DNA of 54,391 nucleotides from Streptosporangiaceae bacterium (GTDB lineage: Bacteria; Actinomycetota; Actinomycetes; Streptosporangiales; Streptosporangiaceae): NCBI GenBank assembly GCA_025934375.1, contig JAICYD010000035.1, forward strand, positions 1-54,391, written 5' to 3'. Made by a program: the position numbers and the translations under genes. A model generated the notes under the pieces. That model saw only the letters and a program-made list of their open reading frames with translations, did not search any database and was not told the origin of the DNA. Position 1 is the first letter of the stretch. Each line of letters opens with the position of its first letter. Below, piece after piece: positions 27,808-37,052 of this stretch.

Positions 27808-28361
27808 AAGAGGAACTTGAGGTCGGTACCGCGGCCCGGATGCGCGATCTGGGTCGCGAGATCGCCGGGCTGCTCCGCGCGGGCGACATCGTCATCCTCA
27901 GCGGCCCCCTCGGGGCTGGGAAGACGACCCTCACCCAGGGCATCGGGGACGGCCTGCGCGTGCGCGGGCCGGTAACCTCGCCAACCTTCGTCATCGCCCG
28001 CGTCCACCCCCCGCTGCCGACGGGGACCGTGACCAGCCCCGCTGGCCACGAGGCCTCCGCCAGCCGCCTGCCCCTCGTGCACGTGGACGCCTACCGGCTC
28101 GGCAGCACCCTGGAACTGGACGACCTCGACCTCGACACCGATGTCGAGGACGCGGTGACGGTCGTCGAATGGGGCGAGGGGCTGGCCGAGGGGCTGGCGC
28201 CGGACCGGCTGGAGATTTCCATCACGCGCCGAGAGCCAGCCGAGAATGAGCGCAGCGAGCCCGACCTCAGTGACCAACCGCGCACGGTGCGCATAACAGG
28301 GACAGGCCCGCGTTGGCAGGACATCAGGATGACCCGCGCGGAAGTGGGCGATCGTCTATAG
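27804..28361 (+). CDS. tsaE: tRNA t6A modification ATPase TsaE
   Basis: A 185-residue P-loop ATPase that works with TsaB and TsaD to make N6-threonylcarbamoyladenosine at tRNA position 37. Walker A is LSGPLGAGKTTLTQGIGDGL, then VTSPTFVIARVH and VHVDAYRLGS; VVEWGEGLAE follows. About 15 residues (PLPTGTVTSPAGHEASAS) are added between the switch and VHVDAYRL relative to relatives. The C-terminus is longer than E. coli TsaE. GTG start overlapping alr as GTGA. Confidence 0.93.
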   Translation: MKEELEVGTAARMRDLGREIAGLLRAGDIVILSGPLGAGKTTLTQGIGDGLRVRGPVTSPTFVIARVHPPLPTGTVTSPAGHEASASRLPLVHVDAYRLGSTLELDDLDLDTDVEDAVTVVEWGEGLAEGLAPDRLEISITRREPAENERSEPDLSDQPRTVRITGTGPRWQDIRMTRAEVGDRL

Positions 28362-28369
28362 TTCGGCCT

Positions 28370-28389
28370 GTACAAGTTCCGGTTTGTAC
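28370..28389. promoter_or_regulatory. GTACAA-N8-TTGTAC palindrome
   Basis: GTACAA (28370-28375) and TTGTAC (28384-28389) form an inverted repeat with an eight-base centre, starting eight bases after the tsaE stop and 62 before the next GTG. It may be an operator for the downstream membrane protein gene or a weak terminator. Confidence 0.4.
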
Positions 28390-28451
28390 GTTCTAGCTGC
28401 AGTGATGGAAAGCGCCACCCGCACCGAGCAATACCCTTCCGGAGGCATGCC

Positions 28452-29819
28452 GTGACTCAGCACGGGTCATACCCTGACCGGCCGCGAGGCCGCCGAGCAC
28501 GACACAGCAACGAGGTTCCGCAAGATGAGCGGGAGTTCCCTGACCTGGCACCGATTCGCGATAGACGGCTGAGCGAGTCCGACAACCGCGGCACGCCCGG
28601 GGCGGGCGGCCGCGGGCGGCACAGCGCCTCCGCCGGCCCCGATGCCCCCGCCAGCCAGGCCCCGTGGGCGGAGCCGGCGGAGTACCCGGAGTACGCCGAG
28701 CAGGGCCAGCCGGAGTACGGGCAGCCAGCCCAGTACAGCGGGCAGCGGGGCCAGCGGTACGCCCCGCAGCCGGACTACGCCCCGCAGGACTACCGGCAGC
28801 AGGATCACGGGCAGCAGGATTATGCCGCGCAGCAGAGCCGCCAGGGCCAGCAGTACCGCGGTCAGCCGCAGTACGACGACCCGCAGGCACCGCTTCCAGC
28901 CGCACCGCCCTCCGCCGTACCGCCCTCCGCGGCACCGCCCTCCGCGGCACCGTCTCCGGCGGGGCCGCCCGCGGATGCCCCTTCCCGGCGCTCACGGCGC
29001 GCTCAGCAGCCTCGACAGCAACGGCCGGCGACATCCCCGGGGTCGGACGCCGAGATCAGCGATGACCCCATGGAGGCGTTCTCCGAGCGCTGGCGGCGGC
29101 GCGGTGCGGACTCGCCGCCGGACCCGCGCGCCCGCAGGCGCCTCTACTACATCACCGGCGGCGTGGCCCTGATCGCCGTCGCGGCTATCGTGCTGCTCGT
29201 TGTCAACGTCACCGGCGGCAAGTCGGGGAAGGTCGGCTTCGGCTCGCTGGTCACGACCTTCCTGCCCGGCGAGATCCAGAAGGTGCCCGACGCCTGCAAG
29301 GCGGTGTCGTCGGCCACGCTGAGCCAGTACCTGCCCGGCGGGCAGCCGGCGATCGCGTTCCCCCCGCTGAACGGCGGCACCGACAGCCAGTGCACCTGGA
29401 CATTGGATAAGGCGCCGACCTACCGGGTCATCGAGGTGGACATCAGCGCGTTCTCGCCGAGCGGCCTGGCCAGCGGCAACGGCAGCGCGACCTTCGCGGC
29501 CAGCGATTCCTACGCGGCCGACCTGCAGACCATGCAAAAGCCGCCGGCCAACAGCGGCCAGCCCGTGGCGGCCACCACGGATATCCCGGGGCTGGGGAAC
29601 GCGGCCTTCTCGGCGACGCAAGTCTTCAACCGCAACGGCACGATCAGCTACAAGGCCACGGTCTTCGCCCGGTACCACAACGTCGTCATCACCGCCGTGG
29701 TGAACGGCCTGGACAAGGCGACCACGAGCAAGGGGACCTACGGCCCGGTCTCGATGGACACGCTCAAGGCCGCCGCCCTCGAGGCCGCCAAGCAAGCGGT
29801 CGCCCAGCTCCCCAAGTAA
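28452..29819 (+). CDS. Gln/Tyr/Pro-rich membrane protein with DUF3558-like outer domain
   Basis: A 455-residue protein. Residues 1-225 are disordered: Arg-rich at the start, then Gln/Tyr/Gly repeats (QPDYAPQDYRQQDHGQQDY) and Pro/Ala repeats (APPSAVPPSAAPPSAAPSP). One membrane span lies near 232-252 (GGVALIAVAAIVLLVVNV). The outer domain (about 200 residues) has one Cys pair, in PDACKAV and SQCTWTL, and resembles DUF3558 by spacing. GTG 28452 has GGAGG six bases upstream. Same layout as the 19154-21367 protein. Function unknown. Confidence 0.85.
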   Translation: MTQHGSYPDRPRGRRARHSNEVPQDEREFPDLAPIRDRRLSESDNRGTPGAGGRGRHSASAGPDAPASQAPWAEPAEYPEYAEQGQPEYGQPAQYSGQRGQRYAPQPDYAPQDYRQQDHGQQDYAAQQSRQGQQYRGQPQYDDPQAPLPAAPPSAVPPSAAPPSAAPSPAGPPADAPSRRSRRAQQPRQQRPATSPGSDAEISDDPMEAFSERWRRRGADSPPDPRARRRLYYITGGVALIAVAAIVLLVVNVTGGKSGKVGFGSLVTTFLPGEIQKVPDACKAVSSATLSQYLPGGQPAIAFPPLNGGTDSQCTWTLDKAPTYRVIEVDISAFSPSGLASGNGSATFAASDSYAADLQTMQKPPANSGQPVAATTDIPGLGNAAFSATQVFNRNGTISYKATVFARYHNVVITAVVNGLDKATTSKGTYGPVSMDTLKAAALEAAKQAVAQLPK

Positions 29820-29854
29820 CGCAGTCAGCCCCAACCCGGATATCCTCACTATCC

Positions 29855-30586
29855 GTGATGCTGCTCGGACTTGACACCGCGACGCCTGCGGTCACCGTCG
29901 CGTTGCACGATGGCGCGCGCGTACTCGCCGAGGCGACGACGGTGGACAAGCACCGTCACGCGGAACTGCTCACTCCCGCGATCTCGCGGGTCCTCGCCGA
30001 GGCGGGCGCCGACCGTGCAGACCTGACCGCCATCGCCGTCGGCGTCGGCCCCGGCCCGTTCACCGGGCTGCGGGTGGGCCTCGTCACCGCCCGCGTCCTC
30101 GGCGCGGCGCTCGGCATCCCGGTGCACGGCGTGTGCAGCCTCGACGTGATCGCGGCCGACGTCCGCCTGCCCCGGTTCCTCGTCGCCACGGACGCGCGCC
30201 GCCAGGAGGTGTACTGGGCCAGGTACGACGAGACCGGGCGGTACTCCGGGCCGCATGTCGGCCGGCCGGCCGACATCGACCGGCGCGGCGGCCTCCCGGC
30301 CGTCGGCGAGGGCGCGCGGCGCTATGAGGGCCTGTTCCCGCCGGGGGAGGGGCCGCTTTACCCGGCCGCGGCCACCTTGTGCCGCCTCGCCGCCGCCGAG
30401 CTGGCCCGGGAATTGTCGCCCGCCGTCGCCCGCCGGGACGTACTGCTGCCCGCCGTGCCGCTGTACCTGCGCCGGCCGGATGCCCGTGAGCCGGGCGCCC
30501 CCAAGCGGGTAACCGAGACCGCGCCTGCGCAGGTCGCGCAATCGCGGGGAGGACCGTCCGCGCCCTCGCCGGCGGCGGGGCGATGA
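29855..30586 (+). CDS. tsaB: tRNA t6A modification protein TsaB
   Basis: A 243-residue non-catalytic partner of TsaD in t6A synthesis, with an ASKHA fold. Motifs: LLGLDTATPAVTVALHDG, RHAELLTPAISRVL, IAVGVGPGPFTGLRVGLVTA. The start is GTG 29855 or ATG 29858; no Shine-Dalgarno is present and TATCCT (29841-29846) lies eight bases before GTG, so the mRNA may be leaderless. The last 30 residues are low complexity. ATG of rimI overlaps the stop. Confidence 0.93.
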   Translation: MMLLGLDTATPAVTVALHDGARVLAEATTVDKHRHAELLTPAISRVLAEAGADRADLTAIAVGVGPGPFTGLRVGLVTARVLGAALGIPVHGVCSLDVIAADVRLPRFLVATDARRQEVYWARYDETGRYSGPHVGRPADIDRRGGLPAVGEGARRYEGLFPPGEGPLYPAAATLCRLAAAELARELSPAVARRDVLLPAVPLYLRRPDAREPGAPKRVTETAPAQVAQSRGGPSAPSPAAGR

Positions 30587-31182
30587 GTGCCCCGCCCGGA
30601 GTGCCGGCGCCGTTCAGCCGGGCCGCGACGGCCGCCGCCCGGCTGCGCCCGATGCTGCCCGCTGACCTGGAGGCGGTGCTCGCGCTCGAGCACGAGCTGT
30701 TTCCGGAGGACGCGTGGTCGCCGGAGATGTTCGCCGACGAGATAAGCCAGCCCGCCGAGGCTCGGCTGTACATGGTCGCCGAGCGCGGTCCCGTTGAGCG
30801 CCAGGCTGACGAGGATCCCGTCGGCCCGCCCGGGCTGGCCGGGTACGCCGGGATGATGTTCGTGCCCGGGGTACTCCCTTCGTCCGGAGGGAGTAGCCGG
30901 GGCGGGTCGGCGGACGTGCTGACGATCGCGGTCGCCGCCGACTGCTGGGGGCGGGGCATAGGGTCGGCGCTGCTGGAGGCGCTGGTCGGCGCGGCCCGGC
31001 GGCGGCGCTGCGCCGAGGTGTTCCTGGAGGTACGGGAGGACAACCCGCGGGCGCGCGGCCTGTACCTGCGGCGCGGCTTCACGGAGATCGGCGTGCGCCG
31101 AGGCTACTACCAGCCCGCCAACGTGGACGCGATCGTGATGCGCAAGGACCTGGAGCAAGCCGAGAACAAGGTGACGCCATGA
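30583..31182 (+). CDS. rimI: Ribosomal protein alanine acetyltransferase RimI (GNAT)
   Basis: A 199-residue GNAT enzyme; the family acetylates the N-terminus of S18 and sometimes other proteins. Motifs: [40 protein letters not shown] (acetyl-CoA loop) and [32 protein letters not shown]. Residues about 80-105 contain extra sequence; the piece [14 protein letters not shown] is encoded by a perfect palindrome (30872-30895). ATG overlaps the tsaB stop, and its own stop overlaps tsaD: a tsaB-rimI-tsaD operon. Confidence 0.92.
   Translation: MSAPPGVPAPFSRAATAAARLRPMLPADLEAVLALEHELFPEDAWSPEMFADEISQPAEARLYMVAERGPVERQADEDPVGPPGLAGYAGMMFVPGVLPSSGGSSRGGSADVLTIAVAADCWGRGIGSALLEALVGAARRRRCAEVFLEVREDNPRARGLYLRRGFTEIGVRRGYYQPANVDAIVMRKDLEQAENKVTP
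30872..30895. repeat. Palindromic insertion inside rimI
   Basis: TACTCCCT (30872-30879) pairs perfectly with AGGGAGTA (30888-30895) over TCGTCCGG, and the palindrome is bracketed by CCGGGG on both sides. It is related to the glmM insertion at 23011-23040. Confidence 0.6.
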
Positions 31183-32213
31183 GTGACGAGCCGCTGGTGC
31201 TGGGGATCGAGACGTCGTGTGACGAGACCGGCGCGGGGATCGTGCGCGGCCGGACGCTGCTGGCCGATGAGATCGCCTCATCGATGGACCAGCACGCCCG
31301 CTTCGGCGGTGTGGTGCCCGAGGTCGCCAGCCGCGCGCACCTGGAGGCCATGGTCCCGGTCATCGACGGCGCGTTCGCCAAGGCCGGGGTCAAGCCCGCC
31401 GACATCGACGCGATCGCGGTGACCGCCGGGCCGGGGCTGGCCGGGGCGCTGATGGTCGGCGTGGCGGCGGCGAAGGCGTATGCCTATGCGCTCGGCAAGC
31501 CGCTGTACGGGGTGAACCACCTGGCCGCGCACGTGGCGGTGGACCAGCTGGAGCACGGGCCGCTGCCCGCCCCCTGCGTGGCCCTGCTGGTGTCGGGCGG
31601 GCACTCCTCGCTGCTGCTGGTGCCCGACGTCACTGGCACGGTGGTGCCGCTCGGCGCGACGATCGACGACGCCGCGGGCGAGGCTTACGACAAGGTGGCC
31701 CGGGTGCTGGGGATGCCGTTCCCGGGCGGGCCGCCGATCGACCGCGCGGCCCGCGAGGGGGACGGCGCGGCGATCAAGTTCCCGCGCGCGAAGCTGCACG
31801 ACGGCACGCTGGACTTCTCGTTCGCGGGCCTGAAGACGGCGGTCGCGCGATGGGTGGAGGCCCGCCAGGACGCCGGCCAGCCGGTCCCGGTCGCCGACGT
31901 GGCGGCGTCGTTCCAGGAGGCTGTCGCCGACGTGCTGACCCGCAAGGCGGTGGCCGCGTGCACGGCCCAGGGCGTGACCGACCTCGTGGTCGGCGGCGGC
32001 GTGGCGGCCAACTCACGGCTGCGCGCGCTGGCCGCCGACCGGTGCGCGGCCGCGGGGATCCGGCTGCGGGTGCCGCGGCCCGGCCTGTGCACCGACAACG
32101 GGGCGATGGTGGCCGCGCTGGGCGCGTCGATCGTCAGCGCCGGACTGCCGCCCAGTCCGCTGGACATCCCAGCGGACTCCTCGCTGCCGGTGACCGAGGT
32201 GCTCGTCCGCTAA
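31179..32213 (+). CDS. tsaD: tRNA N6-adenosine threonylcarbamoyltransferase TsaD
   Basis: A 344-residue ASKHA metalloenzyme that transfers the threonylcarbamoyl group to A37. The metal motif HLAAH is in [15 protein letters not shown]; others are [62 protein letters not shown] and [29 protein letters not shown] overlaps the rimI stop by four bases. It converges on the coxG-like gene. Confidence 0.96.
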   Translation: MSDEPLVLGIETSCDETGAGIVRGRTLLADEIASSMDQHARFGGVVPEVASRAHLEAMVPVIDGAFAKAGVKPADIDAIAVTAGPGLAGALMVGVAAAKAYAYALGKPLYGVNHLAAHVAVDQLEHGPLPAPCVALLVSGGHSSLLLVPDVTGTVVPLGATIDDAAGEAYDKVARVLGMPFPGGPPIDRAAREGDGAAIKFPRAKLHDGTLDFSFAGLKTAVARWVEARQDAGQPVPVADVAASFQEAVADVLTRKAVAACTAQGVTDLVVGGGVAANSRLRALAADRCAAAGIRLRVPRPGLCTDNGAMVAALGASIVSAGLPPSPLDIPADSSLPVTEVLVR

Positions 32214-32229
32214 GCGCGCCCAGCCGCGC
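32214..32229. terminator. Hairpin between convergent tsaD and coxG
   Basis: GCGCG (32214-32218) pairs with CGCGC (32225-32229) across CCCAGC, directly after the tsaD stop and ten bases before the end of the convergent gene; probably bidirectional. Confidence 0.4.
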
Positions 32230-32238
32230 GGCGCTGCC

Positions 32239-32985
32239 TTATCCCTTGGAGCCGCGCCGCAGCACCCTGCGGAGTACGACGGCGATGCCGGCCGCGACGG
32301 CCGCCACCGGCACCACGCGCTTGAGGACCGGCACGACGACGAACTTGAAGGCGCTCAGCGACTCTTCCTGCTTCGGAGCGGGAGCCTTGACCGCCGCGGG
32401 CGCGGTGGCCGGGGCTTGCGCGACGGCCGCGTCCGCGGGCGCCGATCCCGTCGTCGCCGCATCCGCGGTGGCCGCTGAGTCAGCCTCCGAATCGTCTTCA
32501 CCGGCCGGGGCGGCGGTCTCGCTGGCGTGGTCGGCGGAGATCATCGCGGCGAGGTTCTCAGCGAACTGGGCGATGAGCTTGCCGCTGATCTCCGGCAGCA
32601 GCGAGCGGCCGAACTGCGCGGGCCGTCCAGTGACGCTCAGCGAAGTGTGAATGGTGGCGGTCGTCGTCCCCGCCTCTTCGCCCGGCTTGAGGACGGCGTT
32701 GACCGACGCCGACGCGGTACCCGCACCCCGGGTCTCCTTGCCGGACGCGTCCAGCACGATCGTGTGGCTCGCCTCGTCCTTCTCGACGAACTTCGCGGTG
32801 CCCTTGTAGGTCAGCGACAGCGGCCCCAGCTTGACCTTGACCTGGCCTTCAACCGAGTCACCATCGACGGACAAGACGCTGGCACCGGGCATGCAGGGGG
32901 CGATCCGCTCCACGTCGAGCAGCACTGCCCACGCCTGCTCCGGCGGGACGGGAACGGTGAACGAGTTGTCAAGCTCGATGGCCAT
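32239..32985 (-). CDS. coxG: CoxG-type SRPBCC protein with membrane tail
   Basis: A 248-residue protein. Residues 1-150 are the SRPBCC fold of the CO-dehydrogenase subunit G family: FTVPVPPEQAWAVLLDVERI, APCMPGASVLSV, GPLSLTYKGTAKFVEKDEA. An Ala/Asp/Glu/Thr linker follows, then a hydrophobic segment near 220-240 (VVPVAAVAAGIAVVLRRVL) and a basic end. CoxG recruits maturation factors to the membrane in CO oxidisers. ATG 32985 has GAAGG ten bases upstream; a longer frame is less likely. It lies downstream of the coxSLM-type genes after a 228-base gap with repeats. Confidence 0.85.
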   Translation of the reverse strand: MAIELDNSFTVPVPPEQAWAVLLDVERIAPCMPGASVLSVDGDSVEGQVKVKLGPLSLTYKGTAKFVEKDEASHTIVLDASGKETRGAGTASASVNAVLKPGEEAGTTTATIHTSLSVTGRPAQFGRSLLPEISGKLIAQFAENLAAMISADHASETAAPAGEDDSEADSAATADAATTGSAPADAAVAQAPATAPAAVKAPAPKQEESLSAFKFVVVPVLKRVVPVAAVAAGIAVVLRRVLRRGSKG

Positions 32986-33080
32986 GCGGTCACTACCTTC
33001 ATCGCGGTTTAACTGCTGCCGTAGAAGTCTACGCTCACGCCTCTTCCCCCTCAGCCCCAGGTAATCCCCGCCCACTCAGG

Positions 33081-33147
33081 GCAGTAGCTCACAGTGGGGG
33101 TCCCGGGCAGTGGCTCACAGTGGGGGTCCCGGGGTCCCCCGGGCCCG
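33081..33147. repeat. Two 26-bp direct repeats and a G/C palindrome
   Basis: GCAGTAGCTCACAGTGGGGG plus TCCCGG (33081-33106) is followed directly by the same 26 bases with one change (33107-33132). The 16-base palindrome made of CCCCCGGG and CCCGGGGG occupies about 33136-33151. This lies in the gap between coxM- and coxG-like genes. Confidence 0.8.
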
Positions 33148-33177
33148 GGGGTGGCGAGCGAAGCGAGCCATCGGGCT

Positions 33178-33206
33178 TCCTGGGGACACGGGGTGTGTCC
33201 CCAGGA
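33178..33206 (-). terminator. 12-bp hairpin downstream of coxM-like gene
   Basis: TCCTGGGGACAC (33178-33189) pairs perfectly with GTGTCCCCAGGA (33195-33206) over GGGGT. It begins eight bases beyond the coxM stop on the minus strand. No U-tract. Likely terminator or 3' stabiliser of the coxSLM mRNA. Confidence 0.65.
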
Positions 33207-33213
33207 GACTCGC

Positions 33214-34068
33214 TTATATCCCAGCTGCCCTAGCCAGCGCCCGCCCCGTCAGCACCCGCGCCAGGTGCCGCCGGTAGTCGGCGGCCGCGCGCAGGTCGCT
33301 GGGCGGGCTGGTGCCCTCGTCGGCGCGCTGGGCCGCCGCGCGCATCGCCGCCGCCGACGCCTCGGCGCCGGCCGCCGCTGCCTCGGCGGCGCCCGCCCGG
33401 ACCGGCGTCGAGCCCATGTTGGTCAGCCCGATCCGGGCCTCCGCCACGTGCCCGTTGGACCGCCTGGCCAGCGCCGCCACCCCGACGATCGCCCATGCCT
33501 GCGCAGTCGGGTGGAACTTCTCGTAGTGATAGCCCCAGCCGTCGCCGAGCTTGGGCACCCGGACCGAGGTCAGGATCTCGCCGGGAGCCAGTGTGGTGGT
33601 GAGGTAGTCGGCGAAGAAGCCGGCCGGGCTGACCTCCCGCGAGCCGCCCGGCCCGGTGACGACCAGGACCGCCTCCAGCGCGGTGACCACGGCGGGCAGG
33701 TCCCCGGCGGGGTCGGCGTGCGACAGCGCGCCGCCGATCGTGCCCCGGTGCCGGACCGCCGGGTCGGCGATCGTGCCCGCCGCCTGCGCCAGCAGCCCAG
33801 CGTGGGCCGCGATGAGAGGGTCCCTGGTCAGCTCGTAATGCGTGGTCAGCGCGCCGATTTCCAGCGCGTCCCCGGCGTCGCGGACGCCCCGCAACTCCGA
33901 GATGCCGCCCAGGTCAACCAGCAGGGTCGGGTAGGCGAACCGAAGTCGCAGCAGCGGGAGGAGCGACTGCCCGCCCGCGATGACCTTGGCCTCCTCGTCG
34001 GCGGCCAGGGCTTCCACGGCCGCTTCGACTGACCCGGGCCGCGTGTAGTCAAACGATGCCGGGATCAT
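33214..34068 (-). CDS. Molybdenum hydroxylase FAD-binding subunit (CoxM type)
   Basis: A 284-residue flavoprotein that passes electrons between the iron-sulfur and acceptor sides of xanthine-oxidase family enzymes. FAD motifs AGGQSLLPLLRLRF near residue 30 and TIGGALSHADPAGDLPAVV near 110 are present (from RHRGTIGG). It begins [20 protein letters not shown]. The ATG overlaps the stop of the large subunit by four bases. Substrate follows that of the large subunit and is unknown. Confidence 0.92.
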   Translation of the reverse strand: MIPASFDYTRPGSVEAAVEALAADEEAKVIAGGQSLLPLLRLRFAYPTLLVDLGGISELRGVRDAGDALEIGALTTHYELTRDPLIAAHAGLLAQAAGTIADPAVRHRGTIGGALSHADPAGDLPAVVTALEAVLVVTGPGGSREVSPAGFFADYLTTTLAPGEILTSVRVPKLGDGWGYHYEKFHPTAQAWAIVGVAALARRSNGHVAEARIGLTNMGSTPVRAGAAEAAAAGAEASAAAMRAAAQRADEGTSPPSDLRAAADYRRHLARVLTGRALARAAGI

Positions 34069-36476
34069 GCGGCACCGCCTCCGTCCACCTGGTTTTGTGC
34101 GGGGGGTTGAAGGGGTGGCGTCTCCCCCGGGGAAGGCAGGGCATTGTTGATGGCGCGCCACACGCGCTCGGGGGTGCAGGGCATCGCGACGTCGGTTACC
34201 CCGAACGGGCGCAGCGCGTCGACGATCGCGTTCACCACCGCCGGGGTGGAGGCGATCGTGCCGGCCTCGCCGACGCCCTTGACGCCGAGCGGGTTGAGCG
34301 TGGACGGCGTCTGCGTCCGGGCCAGGGTGAACGAGGGCACGTCGGCCGCCGACGGGATCAGGTAGTCCGCCAGCGACGCCGTCACCAGGTTGCCGGAGTC
34401 GTCGTAGGCGGCCTCCTCGAACAGCGCCTGCGCGATGCCCTGGACGATGCCGCCGTGCAGCTGGCCGTCCACGATCAGCGGGTTGATCACGTTCCCGATG
34501 TCGTCCACCGCGACGTAGGACCGGATCTTCACCCAGCCGGTCTCGGTGTCCACCTCGACCGCGCACAGGTGCGTGCCATGCGGGTAGGAGAAGTTGTCCG
34601 GGTCGATCGTGGCGTCGCAGTCAAGCGACGGCTCGACGCCGTCGGGCAGGTCATGCGCCGCGAACGTCGCGAACGCGATCTCCCCGATCGTCTTGCCCTG
34701 GTCGGGGTCACCGCGCACTGCCCAGCGCCCGTCGGCCCACTCCAGGTCGGTCGGCGCGACCTCCATCATCGCGGCCGCGATCACCCGGGCCTTTTCCCGG
34801 ACCTTGCCGCACGCGCTCACCAGCGCCGTCCCGCCGACCACGAGCGAGCGCGACCCGTAGGTGTCCATGCCCTTGTGCGAGATCGCGGTGTCGCCGTGCA
34901 GCACCCGGACATCCTCGAAGGGCACCCCCAGCTCGTCCGCGACGATCTGCGACCAGGCCGTCTCATGGCCCTGGCCGTGCGCCGACGAGCCGGTGATCAC
35001 CTCCACCATGCCGGTTGGCAGCATGCGGATGGCGGCGTGCTCCCACCCGCCGGCCGCGTACCGCAGCGAGCCGAGCACCCGTGATGGCGCCAGGCCGCAC
35101 ATCTCCGTGTAGGTGGAGACCCCGAGGCCGAGGCGGACCTGCGCACTGGCCGCGTTTCGTTCGGACTGTTCCTTCCTTAGCTCTTCATACTGGAACAGGT
35201 CCTTCGCCAGCGCGGTGGCGGCCTCGTAGTTGCCGGTGTCGTAGGTCAGCCCCGAGATCGTGGTGTAGGGGAACTCCTCGTGCTTGATCCAGTTCCGCTC
35301 GCGCACCTCCAGCGGGTCCAGGCCGAGGTGGAAGGCGAGGTCGTCCATGATGTGCTCGATCGCGTACGTCGCCTCCGGCCGGCCGGCCCCGCGGTAGGCG
35401 TCGGTCGGGGTCTTGGTGGTGAAGACGCCGGTGCAGTTGAAGCGGTACGCGGCCATCTTGTAGATCGCGTTGAACATGAACGCCCCGAGCAGTGGCACGC
35501 CCGGCGTGACGATCATCAGGTACGCGCCCATGTCCGCGAGCAGGTCGACGTCCAGGCCGCGCAGCGTCCCGTCGGCATCGGCCGCGATGCGGATCTTCTG
35601 GATCTGGTCCCGGCCGTGATGGACGGCCGCGTTGCCCTCGGTCCGTGACTCCGTCCACTTGACCGGACGGCCTAGGCGCCTGGCCAGGATGAGCGCGAGC
35701 ACCTCCTCGGCGGTGACCTGGAGCTTGGAGCCGAAGCCGCCGCCCACGTCCGGCGCGATCACCCGCAGCTTGTGCTCGGGGATCCCGGTCACCAGCGCCA
35801 GCATCACCTTGAGCACGTGCGGGATCTGGGTGGAGCTCCACATCGTGAACTCGTCGGCGACCGGGGCCACCACCACCGCGCGCGGCTCCATCGCCTCCGG
35901 GATGAGGCGCTGCTGGCGGTAGGTGCGCTCGATCACCACCGGGGCGTCGGCGAAGGCGGCGTCGAGGTCGCCATTAGCCAGCGACCAGGTGTAGGACTTA
36001 TTGCCCTCCGCGTGCACCTTGGGGCTACCGGGCTCAAGCGCGGCTGGCATGTCCAGGACCGGGGGCAGCGGCTCGTACTCGACGTCGATGAGCTCAAGGG
36101 CGTCGGCGGCCGCGTACCGGTCGCGCGCCACGACAGCAGCGACGATCTCACCCGCGTAGCGGACGGTCTCGACGGCCATCGGCGGGTGGTTCGGTATCAC
36201 GATGTCTTCGGTGACCGGCCACGCGCACGGCAGGGAGCCCTGCTCGGCGGCGACGTCGGCCCCCGCGAAGACGGCGATCACGCCGGGGGCCGTGCGCGCC
36301 GCGTCGAGGTTGACGGAGGTGATGCGCGCGTGCGCGTGCGGGCTGCGCAGGAACGCCACCTGGGCCAGGCCCGGCAGCATGATGTTGTCCGTCCAGCTTG
36401 TCTGGCCGGTGACCAGGCGGGCATCTTCCTTGCGGGTGCGCGCCCGGCCGACTTCGTGGTCCGCGGTGGCGGTCAT
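34065..36476 (-). CDS. Molybdenum hydroxylase large subunit, form II CoxL-like
   Basis: An 803-residue molybdopterin subunit of the xanthine-oxidase family. Motifs: [20 protein letters not shown] at the start, [20 protein letters not shown], and [20 protein letters not shown] near the end with the active-site Glu. The active-site loop reads [13 protein letters not shown], the form II (BMS) loop, and not the VAYRCSFR loop with the Cys-Cu site of true form I CO dehydrogenase. Form II substrates are mostly unknown. The C-terminal 25 residues ([16 protein letters not shown]) are encoded by a dispersed G/C-run repeat. ATG overlaps the small-subunit stop. Confidence 0.92.
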   Translation of the reverse strand: MTATADHEVGRARTRKEDARLVTGQTSWTDNIMLPGLAQVAFLRSPHAHARITSVNLDAARTAPGVIAVFAGADVAAEQGSLPCAWPVTEDIVIPNHPPMAVETVRYAGEIVAAVVARDRYAAADALELIDVEYEPLPPVLDMPAALEPGSPKVHAEGNKSYTWSLANGDLDAAFADAPVVIERTYRQQRLIPEAMEPRAVVVAPVADEFTMWSSTQIPHVLKVMLALVTGIPEHKLRVIAPDVGGGFGSKLQVTAEEVLALILARRLGRPVKWTESRTEGNAAVHHGRDQIQKIRIAADADGTLRGLDVDLLADMGAYLMIVTPGVPLLGAFMFNAIYKMAAYRFNCTGVFTTKTPTDAYRGAGRPEATYAIEHIMDDLAFHLGLDPLEVRERNWIKHEEFPYTTISGLTYDTGNYEAATALAKDLFQYEELRKEQSERNAASAQVRLGLGVSTYTEMCGLAPSRVLGSLRYAAGGWEHAAIRMLPTGMVEVITGSSAHGQGHETAWSQIVADELGVPFEDVRVLHGDTAISHKGMDTYGSRSLVVGGTALVSACGKVREKARVIAAAMMEVAPTDLEWADGRWAVRGDPDQGKTIGEIAFATFAAHDLPDGVEPSLDCDATIDPDNFSYPHGTHLCAVEVDTETGWVKIRSYVAVDDIGNVINPLIVDGQLHGGIVQGIAQALFEEAAYDDSGNLVTASLADYLIPSAADVPSFTLARTQTPSTLNPLGVKGVGEAGTIASTPAVVNAIVDALRPFGVTDVAMPCTPERVWRAINNALPSPGETPPLQPPAQNQVDGGGAA
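34099..34133. repeat. G/C-run repeat inside the 3' end of the coxL-like gene
   Basis: GCGGGGGGTTGAAGGGG (34099-34115) is the exact reverse complement of 9060-9076, and it continues into CTCCCCCGGGG. It encodes the Pro-rich tail of the large subunit. Confidence 0.7.
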
Positions 36477-36967
36477 GCCTGCACCCCCGCTCCAGTGGTG
36501 CTGCCGGCCGCCTTGAGGACGGCGCGGACGATGTTCTGATAGCCGGTGCACCGGCACAGGTTGCCCTCCAGGCCGTCCCTGACCTGTTCCTCGGTCGGGT
36601 TCGGGTTCTCGTTGAGCAAGTCAACCGCGGCCAGGATCATCCCGGGGGTGCAGTAGCCGCACTGGAGGCCGTGTTCCTCGTGGAATGCCTTCTGCAACGG
36701 GTGCCAGCCGTCTTCGCCGGACCCGTTGCCGGCCGCCAGGCCCTGGATGGTGGTGACGGACGCGCCGTCGGCCTGCACGGCCAGCACCGAGCAGCTCTTC
36801 ACTGACTTGCCGTTGAGCAGCACGGTGCAGGCACCGCAGTTCGAGGTGTCGCATCCAATCGGGGTGCCGGTCCGCCCGGCGTGCTCCCTGAGGTAGTGAA
36901 CCAGGAGCAATCGGGGCTCGACGTCGTCGTCGTAGCGCACGCCGTCGATGGTCAGGGTGATCTTCAT
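36473..36967 (-). CDS. Molybdenum hydroxylase iron-sulfur subunit (CoxS type)
   Basis: A 164-residue subunit with two [2Fe-2S] clusters. The plant-ferredoxin cluster is in [16 protein letters not shown], with a further Cys in KSCSVLA. The second is in [13 protein letters not shown] and [11 protein letters not shown]. The order S-L-M with four-base overlaps means the three subunits are cotranscribed and coupled. ATG 36967 has AAGGAGG eight bases upstream. Confidence 0.95.
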   Translation of the reverse strand: MKITLTIDGVRYDDDVEPRLLLVHYLREHAGRTGTPIGCDTSNCGACTVLLNGKSVKSCSVLAVQADGASVTTIQGLAAGNGSGEDGWHPLQKAFHEEHGLQCGYCTPGMILAAVDLLNENPNPTEEQVRDGLEGNLCRCTGYQNIVRAVLKAAGSTTGAGVQA

Positions 36968-37035
36968 ACGCGGCCTCCTTGCCGGGCCAGATACGCCTGG
37001 AGATCACCGTAAAGCGGCGTGGCGGCCGCGCGCAT

Positions 37036-37052
37036 TAGTCAAACTGTGACTA
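37036..37052. promoter_or_regulatory. TAGTCA-N5-TGACTA operator-like palindrome
   Basis: A perfect palindrome 69 bases upstream of the coxS ATG. The partly symmetrical flanks GCGCAT and CGCG extend it. Size and position fit a dimeric regulator (GntR, LysR or MarR type) acting on the cox-like operon. Confidence 0.5.

Noticed and set aside
34065..36476. Reading the large subunit as a genuine CO dehydrogenase CoxL
   Set aside because: The Cys of the Cu-Mo site loop is absent; the loop reads AYRGAGR.
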